64,000 bases of DNA from an uncultured Clostridia bacterium (GCA_934271235.1 CAKQQT010000019.1:1-64000); one strand, 5' to 3'; positions 15,397-24,084 are shown, counted from the stretch's first letter. Translations and numbers: made by a program. The notes: generated by a model from the letters alone, not told the origin.

Positions 15397-15795
15397 TCAT
15401 TTCACCATTCCGTAACGGCAAAGCGCATCCACAAATAGTCTCCGTCTCGAATAGCTGTTTCTGTATTTTGCAAACAGTTTTGCTTTTGCGTTCATCTCAC
15501 CGTTTGATTCCTGCACTTCGCCCAACGCGGCGATAAAGCTCGCGCATTCCCCATAGTAATTTCGTCGGTTATTTTCCATGATGGCTTGTACTCTGTCGTG
15601 GATCCATGCATCAATTCTGCGGAGCCATTTTTCTTTTTGCTCCGATGTGAGCGCGATAGTCTCTTTCCACTTTGAGAAAAATTTCCAAAATACTGCTTCA
15701 TCGATTTCATGCTCTTCTTCCCGAACATAGCGGTCGGTTTCGAAATCGTATCGCCCCTTCTGAAGCTGACACGCGGACACCGCCCAATACTTCAT
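15397..15795 (-). CDS. Uncharacterised protein, possible C-terminal fragment
   Basis: 132 residues, no domain recognised: FETDRYVREEEHEIDEAVFW, then an alpha-rich segment ending FVDALCRYGMVK. Its start overlaps the upstream gene stop by 4 bp (ATGA), and its frame stays open well upstream, inside that gene, reading GDGFTEGLHAMKYW across the ATG. That makes a split of one longer gene by frameshift or internal deletion as likely as two coupled genes. The neighbour shows no sign of the same fold. Confidence 0.5.
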   Translation of the reverse strand: MKYWAVSACQLQKGRYDFETDRYVREEEHEIDEAVFWKFFSKWKETIALTSEQKEKWLRRIDAWIHDRVQAIMENNRRNYYGECASFIAALGEVQESNGEMNAKAKLFAKYRNSYSRRRLFVDALCRYGMVK

Positions 15796-16766
15796 CGCGT
15801 GCAGACCCTCGGTGAAACCATCTCCCTCACGCGATATTTGGCCGGAATCCTCGCAAGTGCTTCCATGCCGACTTCCAGCATGTGCAGATCTTCGTGTGTT
15901 TCCAAATTCTTTTCTAAAAGCTGCAGGTATAGGTTCGGGTGTACATCCGCGTATTTTCTCGCATTCTGCAGAAGACAGGCATCGTCTCCAATCAGCGACA
16001 ACACTTCCTGCAAAAGTTCGTCGGCCAATTTACCGTTTTGACTTCCCAACCGTTCAATCCAAAGTGGCAGGAAAGCATCAACCCCTGGCAGTTCCTCATT
16101 TCCCATCTGCAGGAGATTTTCCAGGCTTACCTGACAGGCTCCCATGTTTTTTATCATGCGCAGCAACTCATCCGCTCTATCTTCTGTATCATTTCCCATA
16201 TAAGCAAGATAGAGACATTCATTTACAAGATTCTGATAGTTTGCTGACAGCAGCTTTTCTTCAAACAGATTCGAAAGACTCAGAAAACCGGTATAATCAT
16301 TGTAATCCCCATTCACGGAAACATCCAGCACCGCGATTGCTTCCGCCAGTTTCAACCCCTCCTGATAAGCTTCCATGTCAATGCTGCGGTGAATTGTCCG
16401 GATTGCTTCTTCCGCATCCTCCAAAATGCTTTCCGGATCATAAAAAAACACTTCATCCGCATCGCTGTTATACCAGTCATCCCATTCTTCGTTGTATTCG
16501 CTGTCAAGTGCCCGCTCTCCATTGGATATGCTTTCCAGTTTTTGGACCAGGGTGCCGATTTCCTCGCGCAGGCTTTGATATCCATCATCCCATGCCGATT
16601 TCCTTTTTTTCTGTTCTAGACAAATCGTCTTCAAAACGCCCTGAAACTGCCCGCGCTCTGCTTCGGGGCAGAGTCTCGCCAGCTCATGTATGATTTTTTC
16701 CAGATTTTCCTTCGGCATTTTTTGCGTCAGAGCATCTATTTCATTTAAAAACTGCGGTAATCTCAT
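15792..16766 (-). CDS. Uncharacterised helical-repeat protein, possible N-terminal fragment
   Basis: About 324 residues, acidic and helical, no domain named with confidence. It has a conserved-looking opening (RLPQFLNEIDALTQ, KIIHELARLCPE), an acidic stretch EYNEEWDDWYNSDADEVFF, and TPR-like helices thereafter. It ends ALARIPAKYRVRE followed by a short odd tail and a stop, as if cut in the middle of a repeat. The ATG at 16766 is chosen for similarity of the opening to relatives; AAAGGA lies 12 nt upstream. With the next ORF it may be one broken gene. Confidence 0.55.
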   Translation of the reverse strand: MRLPQFLNEIDALTQKMPKENLEKIIHELARLCPEAERGQFQGVLKTICLEQKKRKSAWDDGYQSLREEIGTLVQKLESISNGERALDSEYNEEWDDWYNSDADEVFFYDPESILEDAEEAIRTIHRSIDMEAYQEGLKLAEAIAVLDVSVNGDYNDYTGFLSLSNLFEEKLLSANYQNLVNECLYLAYMGNDTEDRADELLRMIKNMGACQVSLENLLQMGNEELPGVDAFLPLWIERLGSQNGKLADELLQEVLSLIGDDACLLQNARKYADVHPNLYLQLLEKNLETHEDLHMLEVGMEALARIPAKYRVREMVSPRVCTR

Positions 16767-17148
16767 TTTTGCACAGTGTCCTTTCCTATCTTCCTCTTTG
16801 TTTCGCAAAATCGTATCGGCGGTCTGCTTACACTATAACAACTCTTTAGGGAAATTTCAACGCCGTTTTCTTTTGTCATTAGGCTCGCGTTCCGCAGGAA
16901 AAACTCCCGCGTCGTTGTCGCGTAAAGTTTCAGAATAGTGCTTGCGAAACCGCTTCACAGCTGTTATACTAAAAAATCCTTTTTTGTTAATCACAGACAA
17001 GACATCGTGAAGAAACCTCAGGAGGCCGCAAGAAAAATTGAGCAAGTTCGACTTTTTTCTTGCCTGCTTTTTGTCTTTCTGTTATACTGGGTTCGCAGCG
17101 TTTTCCTTGTGAAATCTGCGCTGCGCATAAAAAGGGGAGGATTTTATC
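16767..17148. other. 382-bp intergenic region upstream of traX-like gene
   Basis: Holds a terminator-like inverted repeat at about 17031-17063 (GCAAGAAAAA with TTTTTTCTTGC) and a promoter for the next gene: TTGCCT (17060-17065), 17 bp, TATACT (17083-17088). I see no coding potential or RNA gene in the rest. Confidence 0.6.
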
Positions 17149-17886
17149 ATGAAAAAATCAATTCGTTTTTTGGACGCCAATATGCTGCGAGCCTTAGCCT
17201 GCGTGCTGATGCTCTGCGACCATATGTGGGCGACCATCGTACCGGGCAATGAGTGGATGACCTGGCTGGGCAGGCTGGCGTTTCCGATCTTTGCCTTTCA
17301 GATCGCGGAAGGCTTCTTCCATACATCTAACTTCCGCAATTATGCGGTAAGACTACTGATCTTCGGCCTGGTCTCTGAGATTCCGTTCGATCTGGTCTAC
17401 GGCTCCACCATACTCTATCCGTATCACCAGAACGTCATGTTTACCCTGCTGTTTGGCCTTCTTGCCATCAAGGCGCTGGATAACGCCAAACAAAAGCATA
17501 CAGCAAAAGCATGGATCATCGGCGTCCTTTTGGCCGCGCTCTGCTGCCTGGCTGCCGCTGTCACACTTACCGACTACGGCGCGCTCGGCGTTGCGACCGT
17601 CGTTATGTTCTATCTGTGCCGCGACTTTCGCTTCTCATGGGCAACGCAGCTGGTGTTTATGGTCCTCTTCAACTTGATCTTATTTACAGGAGAGTACATT
17701 CCGCTGACCATCGGCAGCCACACCTTCGAGCTGCAGACCCAGGGCTTCGCCGTTTTCGCCCTGATTCCGATCTGGCTCTATAACAGCAAAAAAGGCGTTT
17801 CAAACAAGGCACTGCAGTATGGCTTCTACGCCTTCTATCCGGTGCACCTTCTGGTGCTCTATCTGCTGTTTACTTACACGAGGTAA
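17149..17886 (+). CDS. TraX family membrane protein
   Basis: 245 residues, about eight hydrophobic segments. The opening FLDANMLRALACVLMLCDH, then WLGRLAFPIFAFQIAEGFFHT and RLLIFGLVSEIPFDL are hallmarks of TraX proteins, named after the F-pilin acetylating protein. Chromosomal copies are widespread in Firmicutes and probably acetylate a surface polymer or unknown substrate. AGGGGAGG precedes the ATG. It is monocistronic, with a good promoter upstream and a strong terminator downstream. Confidence 0.92.
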   Translation: MKKSIRFLDANMLRALACVLMLCDHMWATIVPGNEWMTWLGRLAFPIFAFQIAEGFFHTSNFRNYAVRLLIFGLVSEIPFDLVYGSTILYPYHQNVMFTLLFGLLAIKALDNAKQKHTAKAWIIGVLLAALCCLAAAVTLTDYGALGVATVVMFYLCRDFRFSWATQLVFMVLFNLILFTGEYIPLTIGSHTFELQTQGFAVFALIPIWLYNSKKGVSNKALQYGFYAFYPVHLLVLYLLFTYTR

Positions 17887-17914
17887 GTATCCTAAATCAA
17901 AAATCAAACATATC

Positions 17915-17953
17915 GTGCAATTTCACTCGTCTGTGGTGAAATTGCACTTTTTT
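17915..17953 (+). terminator. Rho-independent terminator of traX-like gene
   Basis: Perfect 12-bp stem GTGCAATTTCAC / GTGAAATTGCAC with a 9-nt loop and six T. Confidence 0.93.
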
Positions 17954-17955
17954 GC

Positions 17956-18009
17956 TTGACAAACTCGATATTCGAGATATAATGGACGTAACAAAGCTCG
18001 ATATTCGAG
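17956..18009 (+). promoter_or_regulatory. PadR operon promoter with two operators
   Basis: TTGACA (17956-17961), 16-bp spacer, TATAAT (17978-17983). The dyad CTCGATATTCGAG occupies the spacer (17964-17976) and recurs identically at 17997-18009, 33 bp or three helical turns downstream. This is a strong candidate for autoregulation by the PadR protein encoded next. Confidence 0.88.
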
Positions 18010-18068
18010 AAAACAAATTTACGGATCACGCACGCCATGCGAACCCGCTGCGAAAGGAGGTGCCTGCC

Positions 18069-18395
18069 ATGCCGCGTGAAAAATTCAAGACCTTGACCGA
18101 GCAGATGTTCTATATCCTCCTGTGTCTGTGCGAGGAACGCTGCGGGATTGAAATTCTGGACTCGGTCAGGGATCTGACCGATGATCGGGTCAAGATCGGC
18201 TCCGGTACCCTGTACGATCTATTGGAGCAGTTCACAAAGGAGGGCATGATCTGCGAGACCAAAATTGAGGGGCGACGGCGCAGCTACCGGATCACCGAAA
18301 AGGGGCGCCGCATGCTGGACGCGGAATACCAAAGGCTCAGCCTGCAGACCGCCGACTACGCTCGTATCTGTAAAGGAGGTACGCCATGGAAATGA
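18069..18395 (+). CDS. PadR family transcriptional regulator
   Basis: 108 residues of the small PadR class: LTEQMFYILLCLCEERCGIE, IGSGTLYDLLEQFTKEGMI, then the wing GRRRSYRITEKGRRML. The ATG at 18069 follows AAAGGAGGT by 7 nt; earlier in-frame ATGs fall inside the promoter and operators. It overlaps the first DUF2812 gene by 10 bp, the usual PadR-DUF2812 pairing in Firmicutes, in which the DUF2812 membrane proteins are the regulated partners. Confidence 0.92.
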   Translation: MPREKFKTLTEQMFYILLCLCEERCGIEILDSVRDLTDDRVKIGSGTLYDLLEQFTKEGMICETKIEGRRRSYRITEKGRRMLDAEYQRLSLQTADYARICKGGTPWK

Positions 18396-19123
18396 GAGAA
18401 CGCAAAGATCGCGAAAACCGCAATGACTGCAAACGCGCGGTCAAATGGGGCTTTGCCGGTATCGTCCTGTACGACCAGCAAAGGATTGAAAAGAAGCTGA
18501 CGGAAATGGCGCGCAAAGGCTGGCTGATCGAAGAAATGCATGACGGCCTATTTTGGACTTACCGCCGTATCGAACCGAAAGAGCTGCATTTTGCGGCAGT
18601 CTATTCGCCGCAGAATTTCGGCATCGACGCCGACTCCTTAGCTGCGCAGAGCGCGAAAAACGAACTCTGCGCGCGTGACGGCTGGATCCCGGCCGCGGAC
18701 TGGGAAACGCTCCGTGTGTATTACAACGAACAGCCGGACCCGGTACCGATCGAAACCGATCCCGTCGTCCAGACCGAAAGCATTTACGCAGCCATGAAGT
18801 TGCGGTGGTGGTACTATCCGTTTCTGTCGCTCAGCACCATGATCGCTATGTTCAGCGCCTATCTGCGGAATCCTCGGTGGTCTGACGGCATTGTCCCAAC
18901 CCTGACAGATCCTTTGTTCCTGTTGTGGCTCTGTTTCGCGATGCTCTCCGTCTGGTGGCCGCTCTATCAGTTCTGGGCAGACATCCGCTGGCACCGCGCA
19001 GCAAAAAAGGCCGCGGAGAGCGGCGAATTTCTTCCGATTATGGCGAAACGCATTCCCGACATTTACGTCATGCTGCCGGCGCTGGTGCTGATCGTCATCA
19101 TGCTTTTTATCACTCTAGCATAG
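18386..19123 (+). CDS. DUF2812 membrane protein, copy 1
   Basis: 245 residues. The soluble N-terminal part (about 1-125) carries the DUF2812 motif YDQQRIEKKLTEMARKGWLI and RRIEPKELHFAAVY. Two pairs of hydrophobic segments follow. AAAGGAGG is 6 nt before the ATG. The downstream gene is a tandem paralogue, and 67 bp in the two genes are identical. Family function is unknown; PadR control suggests a response to membrane-active compounds. Confidence 0.88.
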   Translation: MEMRERKDRENRNDCKRAVKWGFAGIVLYDQQRIEKKLTEMARKGWLIEEMHDGLFWTYRRIEPKELHFAAVYSPQNFGIDADSLAAQSAKNELCARDGWIPAADWETLRVYYNEQPDPVPIETDPVVQTESIYAAMKLRWWYYPFLSLSTMIAMFSAYLRNPRWSDGIVPTLTDPLFLLWLCFAMLSVWWPLYQFWADIRWHRAAKKAAESGEFLPIMAKRIPDIYVMLPALVLIVIMLFITLA

Positions 19124-19137
19124 CTTAAGGAGGGAAA

Positions 19138-19845
19138 GTGGAAATGAGAAAACATAAAAAAGAAACCAAGTGCGGATTTGGCGGGGTATCCATGTACGAC
19201 CAGCAAAGGATTGAAAAGAAGCTGACGGAAATGGCGCGCAAAGGCTGGCTGATCGAAGAGATGCAAAACGCCTTCTTCTGGAATTACCGTCGTATCGAAC
19301 CAAAGGAGCTGCATTTTGCCGCGGTATATTCCGCAATGACTTTTGATGTCGACGCGGACTCGGCTGCCGCGCAAAAAGAAAAAGACGAACTCTGTGCTCG
19401 TGACGGCTGGGTCGCTGCCGCGAGCTGGGGCGGCGATGGCTTCCTGCGCGTCTATTACAACGAGCATCCGGATCCGGTACCAATCGAAACCGATCCGGTC
19501 GTCCAGACCGAATCGATCTACACAGGGATGAAAAAACGCTGGCCGTACACTTTAGGTACCGCTTTATTCGCACTGTACTGTATCGTTACGGACATGAAAA
19601 GCGTGATAACCGGCTACCTCGGCTCAAACGTTCTCCTGTATTGTTCCCTTGCCATCTGGACTATTTGGTTCTGCTTCAGGGTCTATCAGCTCTGGGCTGA
19701 TAATCGTTGGTATCAAAAGGCATCGATCGCCGCGCGGCAGGGCATTTTCCTGCCGCTCATCCAAGGGCGGCTGCGCGATATCTGGGTAAATTATTTGCTG
19801 ATCATGCTATTCGCGTTCGCCGCTGTCCTTTCTTTCTTCCTATAG
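19138..19845 (+). CDS. DUF2812 membrane protein, copy 2
   Basis: 235 residues, the tandem paralogue of the preceding gene with the same layout: DUF2812 N-terminal domain, then hydrophobic segments. It starts with GTG at 19138, aligned with the ATG of copy 1, after AAGGAGGG. The membrane half has diverged far more than the N-terminal half (nothing like the 67-bp identity is seen there), so the soluble domain may be kept alike by gene conversion. Confidence 0.88.
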   Translation: MEMRKHKKETKCGFGGVSMYDQQRIEKKLTEMARKGWLIEEMQNAFFWNYRRIEPKELHFAAVYSAMTFDVDADSAAAQKEKDELCARDGWVAAASWGGDGFLRVYYNEHPDPVPIETDPVVQTESIYTGMKKRWPYTLGTALFALYCIVTDMKSVITGYLGSNVLLYCSLAIWTIWFCFRVYQLWADNRWYQKASIAARQGIFLPLIQGRLRDIWVNYLLIMLFAFAAVLSFFL

Positions 19846-19936
19846 CACAGCGGAGGGCGGTCTTGCTGCATACAAGCTCGGCACGCATACTGCCCTGAAC
19901 AGCCAAATCAGACGACCGATAGCCGCACACAAACAC

Positions 19937-19997
19937 GCGGCGGAGCCCCTCCAATAATCTGCAAAGGCTCCGCCGCTTTCAATTCCACTATTTTTTC
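19937..19997. repeat. 61-bp direct repeat, copy A (contains terminator hairpin)
   Basis: Matches 26392-26452 at 59 of 61 positions. It contains the hairpin GCGGCGGAGCC / GGCTCCGCCGC and ends in CACTATTTTTTC. It separates the DUF2812 operon from the A+T-richer block that begins with the amidohydrolase gene and can terminate transcription from both sides. Confidence 0.9.
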
Positions 19998-20006
19998 TGC
20001 TCCATT

Positions 20007-20747
20007 CTATCCGAAAAACTTTTCGGCATTTTTAAAGAAAATTTCATTTTTCTCTTCTTCAGTGAAATAACATAATTCAATCCTTACGCATTCTAAATCG
20101 ACCTCAAAGAAAGGATAATTACTGCAGAATAGAATTCTTCCCGGAGAACTGTCTCTATACAGGTTTACAAGCCACTCCGCTGCGACTGCGCTGTTTGTGC
20201 CCAAATAGAGGTTCTTTCTTTTTCCCATAAAATGTTTCACATCCGTGAGAGTATATCCGCTTAAATCCATTTGCGCTGCATTCAGCATAAGAAACTTTAC
20301 ATCCGGATATTCCGCAGCAACCTCCGCGATTTGTGTTATGTGAGAAACCCATACATAACCGGCTTCCATTATCACAGGCTTCTTTTCTTTCTGCGCATAT
20401 GCAAGCACCAGTCTTGTTACTTCTCTGTTAATTTGGAAATTTTCCTCCCAAGGATTGAGATAAATTGCTTTGAACAGAGGATTTTTAAACCGTTCTTTTA
20501 ATTCCCTTTGTGTCTGTTCCGTATTCCACGGATCAACACGAACGGCACCGATAAAGTGTTCTGCATCTTCCTTGAGTACTTTTTCTACATAGTCATTTGC
20601 TTCTGCTATATTATAGGAAAGCGGTTTCTCTGCTACAATCAACGCTTTGGAAATTCCGTTTTTTCGCATTTCTTGCATGTAATTTTCCTTCAAATAAGCG
20701 GTGCCTTTATATGACTGTCCCATTTTAGCACAGGCATCAAATCTCAT
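20007..20747 (-). CDS. Amidohydrolase-fold protein lacking metal ligands
   Basis: 246 residues of the amidohydrolase-2 TIM-barrel type, clearly paralogous to its upstream neighbour, including the shared ending IFFKNAEKFFG. All ligand motifs are replaced: the opening reads FDACAKMG where the neighbour has IDAHAHMD, LFHCSD becomes IMEAGY, LAHMGG becomes MLNAAQ, and FGTDLP becomes FCSNYP. It is thus unlikely to bind metal and may be a pseudo-enzyme, for example the partner subunit of the neighbour. The ATG at 20747 follows GGAGGGAG, 1 bp after the neighbour stop. Confidence 0.85.
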   Translation of the reverse strand: MRFDACAKMGQSYKGTAYLKENYMQEMRKNGISKALIVAEKPLSYNIAEANDYVEKVLKEDAEHFIGAVRVDPWNTEQTQRELKERFKNPLFKAIYLNPWEENFQINREVTRLVLAYAQKEKKPVIMEAGYVWVSHITQIAEVAAEYPDVKFLMLNAAQMDLSGYTLTDVKHFMGKRKNLYLGTNSAVAAEWLVNLYRDSSPGRILFCSNYPFFEVDLECVRIELCYFTEEEKNEIFFKNAEKFFG

Positions 20748-20748
20748 T

Positions 20749-21504
20749 TTATGCTCCCTCCAAATCCAATTTAAGCAGTTTTGCTGCATTTTTAAAGAAA
20801 ATATTTTCTTCCTCTTGCTCGCTTAGTCCCGCCATTTTTACTTTTTTGATTTCAAATACGGGATTGTCTGTCGGCAAGTCCGTTCCGAACAATACTTTTT
20901 CAGAGCCTATTTCTTCGACTGCTTTTTTGATAGAATACGCGAAAGGCATTTCACACATATCTACATAGACATTCTTATATTTTTTGGCTGTATTTATTGC
21001 ATCTTCCCGATGATGGAATCCTCCCATATGTGCCAGAATTATTTTTGCTTCCGGACATGCTTCCGCAGCTTCTGCAATCTGCAGCGGCAGGGTTAAACAT
21101 TCATCGGAGCAATGGAATAAAACAGGAATATCGTATTCTACCGCTTTTCTTAAAATTTTAAGGGTTGGTTCTGTAAATGGATGTATCGCGTAGGATGTCG
21201 GATGCAATTTAATTCCTTTAAAATTGTATTTCTTTACTGCCATGTCAACAGCGTTTTCCGTCTCATCAACAAAGCGTGGGTTCATCCGAATGAACGGAAT
21301 AAATCTTCCCGGATATTTACTGCAGTTATCGTACAACTCTTCGACTGCTTTCATATTAGGACCCGGATAGTTCACGTAGGTGCTTACAACCGCCATATCG
21401 ATATTGGCCATGTCCAAATATTTTATTACTTTTTCAGGTGTATCATACCATCCTCGCGCAGGGAAAACATCCATGTGCGCATGTGCATCAATTATCATTT
21501 TCAT
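20749..21504 (-). CDS. Amidohydrolase family (metal-dependent TIM barrel) protein
   Basis: 251 residues with the canonical IIDAHAHMD at the N-terminus, FKGIKLHPTS, the ligand His in VLFHCSD, ILAHMGG, and the terminal Asp in VLFGTDLP. This subfamily (amidohydrolase-2) includes decarboxylases and lactone or amide hydrolases. It lies between the AtoE-type carrier gene and its degenerate paralogue, in one transcription unit. The reaction is unknown; a carboxylate or amide derived from imported short acids is plausible. Confidence 0.9.
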   Translation of the reverse strand: MKMIIDAHAHMDVFPARGWYDTPEKVIKYLDMANIDMAVVSTYVNYPGPNMKAVEELYDNCSKYPGRFIPFIRMNPRFVDETENAVDMAVKKYNFKGIKLHPTSYAIHPFTEPTLKILRKAVEYDIPVLFHCSDECLTLPLQIAEAAEACPEAKIILAHMGGFHHREDAINTAKKYKNVYVDMCEMPFAYSIKKAVEEIGSEKVLFGTDLPTDNPVFEIKKVKMAGLSEQEEENIFFKNAAKLLKLDLEGA

Positions 21505-21515
21505 ATCACCTCAAC

Positions 21516-22841
21516 TTACAGAATTAACAACAGACCACCTACAACCAAGCCCATTCCAATCGCAACGACAGCGCAGTAGCCCATAACATCCTTGATTTCC
21601 AATTTAGCAACTGCTAAGACCGGAATTGCCCAGAATGGCTGCAGCAAGTTTGTCCATACATCGCCCCATGCCAGTGAGATTGCGATTTTTGCAGGTTCAA
21701 CACCGAGTTCCATGCCGGCGGCAACCATAATAGGTCCCTGCACTGCCCATTGTGATCCTCCTCCAGGAATCATGAAGTTAATAAGTCCTGCTGACAGGAA
21801 TGTGAACAGTGGGAATGTACTTTGTGTTGAAATCGAAATAAAACTGTTTGCGATCATGTCTGTAATTCCTGCAGATTTCATCATCCCCATAATACTTGCA
21901 TATATCGGGAATTGCAGCGCAATGCCTGCGCAACTGATCATAGAACTTTTCACTGCGTTTGAATATTTTTCAGGTGTTCCATAAGCAAGCATTCCAAGCA
22001 CGAAGAATAAAATGATTACTGTTTCGATGTTCAGGTTTGCTCCGTTATTGATTACGTATTGAACAAAATATAGAAGCCCGATTAACGCAACAAGCCACGT
22101 AAGTACTTTGCTGTTATTAAGTTTTTCGCTGAAAGTCATCTCATTTCTGTTCTTTTTTATCTCAACAATTTCCTTTTCTTCAAAAAGCTCAGGGTCTGCT
22201 TCAATAACTGAGTCATTCGCAGTTCTCGGTGCCATACTTGCGTACACCGCAATACAAACCGCAAAAGAACTTAATGTTATGATAATATTCCAAGAGCTGA
22301 ACAAGGTTTGATTGAGTGGAATTATACCAATTTCCTGCTCTAAAAAATGCCCCGGAGTTGCAACAAGCAGTGGGATTGCTGAGGACAGCCCAAGCAATGT
22401 ATTATTCGCGCCATAAGCGACTGCTACCAACAGAGGGAAATGCATTCCCCTTTTTACATGTGCAATTTCTTTTGCGATAATTGCTCCGCCTATTAACCCA
22501 AGTCCCCAGTTAAAATAGCATAACGCAAAGGTTACTGTGTACAGCAGTATTACTGCCTGAACATTGTTGTTCGGAATTCGGGCAATTCTCCGAAGACCTT
22601 TACTTACAATGTGTGAGCTGGCCAATGCATGTCCGGTAAACATAACCATAATCATTTGAAGTGTAAACGGAAGCATGCTGAAAAACCCGGTCGCCCAATG
22701 GTTTAACATCTGTCCAAATGACTGTCCCCCTGCAATCATTCCGACAGCAAAGATTACAACCGCAAAACAAAGCGCAACTGTAAATGCATCAGGTAAATAC
22801 TTTTTTACAAGATTTACAAAAAAGTTTGTGATTTTTCTCAT
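21516..22841 (-). CDS. AtoE-type short-chain fatty acid carrier
   Basis: 441 residues, about 11 hydrophobic segments. Family signatures include VKKYLPDAFTVAL, WATGFFSMLPFTLQM, ALASSHIVSKGL, YFNWGLGLIGGAI and the late MIPGGGSQWAVQGPI plus SLAWGDVWTNLLQPFWA. AtoE homologues take up acetoacetate and short fatty acids. It is the first gene of a three-gene unit with the two amidohydrolase-fold proteins; a 20-bp palindrome lies about 100 bp upstream of it. Confidence 0.9.
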   Translation of the reverse strand: MRKITNFFVNLVKKYLPDAFTVALCFAVVIFAVGMIAGGQSFGQMLNHWATGFFSMLPFTLQMIMVMFTGHALASSHIVSKGLRRIARIPNNNVQAVILLYTVTFALCYFNWGLGLIGGAIIAKEIAHVKRGMHFPLLVAVAYGANNTLLGLSSAIPLLVATPGHFLEQEIGIIPLNQTLFSSWNIIITLSSFAVCIAVYASMAPRTANDSVIEADPELFEEKEIVEIKKNRNEMTFSEKLNNSKVLTWLVALIGLLYFVQYVINNGANLNIETVIILFFVLGMLAYGTPEKYSNAVKSSMISCAGIALQFPIYASIMGMMKSAGITDMIANSFISISTQSTFPLFTFLSAGLINFMIPGGGSQWAVQGPIMVAAGMELGVEPAKIAISLAWGDVWTNLLQPFWAIPVLAVAKLEIKDVMGYCAVVAIGMGLVVGGLLLIL

Positions 22842-22934
22842 GTGACGTCTCCTTCCTGTAGTGTCACGCCCAAAATTGTTAATTTGGGGCCATCATGAGT
22901 AATAAAGAATAAAGTTTTTCCCTCACCCCTTTGT

Positions 22935-22954
22935 ATATTGTAATTACAATATAA
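22935..22954. promoter_or_regulatory. 20-bp perfect palindrome, putative LysR site
   Basis: TATATTGTAATTACAATATA spans the madM stop and lies about 100 bp upstream of the AtoE gene. Its core ATTGT-N4-ACAAT resembles ATTGT-N3-ACAAT in the LysR/M20 divergent promoter (25326-25338). Probable operator for the divergently encoded LysR protein. Confidence 0.68.
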
Positions 22955-23714
22955 TCTTTACAAGTGCGTACAAGATTGTCGGACAAAGGAGGCACCCTAA
23001 TCCTGTGTAAAAGGTTGCCGTCATTGCGCCGTACGGTACTAATTCCGGATCTGTTGCGGCAAGACCCGCTGCGGTTCCGCTTGTGGTTCCCATCAGCCCT
23101 CCGTAAACCATAGCGGCTCTTGGTGTTTTTAATCCAATTCTTTTTGCAATCATCGGTGTCATGATCATGACTGTGATTGACTTTACAACTCCTGCCGCAA
23201 TCGAGATCGCAATCACGGAAGACTCCACCTGCAATGCGGATCCTGTCACCGGACCAACGACAAAAGTTACAGTCCCCGCACCGATTACGGTGATACTTTC
23301 TGCATCGCTATAACCGAAAATAAGAGCTACAATCACTCCGCAGACAAATGAGGCAAGAATACCCGCAAGCAGTGCTTTAACCCCAGCGGTTCCGCATTTG
23401 GCTATTTCTTTCAAATCGGCGCCAAAAGCTGTTGATACAATCGCAAAATCTCGTATCATGGAACCTCCCATAATGCCGATTCCGGATAATACCGCAATGT
23501 CCGCTACGCCTTTTGTTCCGTCTGTGAAAACTCCTGCCGCATAAGCCGCCGCAAGTCCAAGCAAAACTGCGATTGCTGAAGGATGTACGCGCCCGTGGAA
23601 AATTCTCTTTGCTAAGACTTCCGACAAAAGCATTGCCGCAACAATTATGATTACTACAACGGAAATGCTGTTGCTAATTAGAAATGACGTTGCTCTTTCA
23701 GTGATCGCATACAT
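22944..23714 (-). CDS. madM: Malonate transporter, MadM subunit
   Basis: 256 residues, about eight hydrophobic segments. The features of MadM are visible: GRVHPSAIAVLLGLAAAYA, IGIMGGSMIRDFAIVSTAFG, GAGTVTFVVGPVTGSAL and GLMGTTSGTAAGLAATDPE. MadL and MadM together carry malonate with sodium in malonate-decarboxylating bacteria. It overlaps madL by 17 bp. No malonate decarboxylase genes are in the window, so the imported acid may be used elsewhere or may be a malonate analogue. Confidence 0.88.
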   Translation of the reverse strand: MYAITERATSFLISNSISVVVIIIVAAMLLSEVLAKRIFHGRVHPSAIAVLLGLAAAYAAGVFTDGTKGVADIAVLSGIGIMGGSMIRDFAIVSTAFGADLKEIAKCGTAGVKALLAGILASFVCGVIVALIFGYSDAESITVIGAGTVTFVVGPVTGSALQVESSVIAISIAAGVVKSITVMIMTPMIAKRIGLKTPRAAMVYGGLMGTTSGTAAGLAATDPELVPYGAMTATFYTGLGCLLCPTILYALVKIIL

Positions 23715-24069
23715 TTTTTTCTTTCCTTTCCTTACTGAAGACCGGTACTAACAAAAATCCTGCAACGCACGCCGTAATTCCGGCCAAAATAGCTGCGATA
23801 CCTTGAGAGACTGCCTGAACAACATTTTGCGATGCAGTCATCGCAATAACCACAGGAATATACATTTTGCTGCAGAAGTTTATCCCCTCTTCCATTCTCT
23901 TATCTAATCTGCCGCGACGCTTTAAGCAGTTTGATAAAAGAATTAAAAGAATCATTGCAAAGCCGACGCCACCTACATTTGTGTTTAATCCAACGAGTAT
24001 TCCAAGAAGTTCTCCTGCGCACTGTCCGAAAAGCACACAAATCGCTATTATTGCTACTCCATAAAACAT
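23698..24069 (-). CDS. madL: Malonate transporter, MadL subunit
   Basis: 123 residues, the small partner of MadM. It begins FYGVAIIAICVLFGQCAGEL and carries LVGLNTNVGGVGFAMILLI, both typical, with four hydrophobic segments. It starts 15 bp after the M20 peptidase gene stop and overlaps madM, so all three are one unit. Specificity for malonate is inferred from the family. Confidence 0.88.
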   Translation of the reverse strand: MFYGVAIIAICVLFGQCAGELLGILVGLNTNVGGVGFAMILLILLSNCLKRRGRLDKRMEEGINFCSKMYIPVVIAMTASQNVVQAVSQGIAAILAGITACVAGFLLVPVFSKERKEKNVCDH

Positions 24070-24084
24070 TCCGCTTCCACCTCT

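Noticed and set aside
17952..18068. N-terminal extension of the PadR gene from an ATG at 17952
   Set aside because: It would run through the promoter and both operators, while a perfect ribosome-binding site marks 18069.
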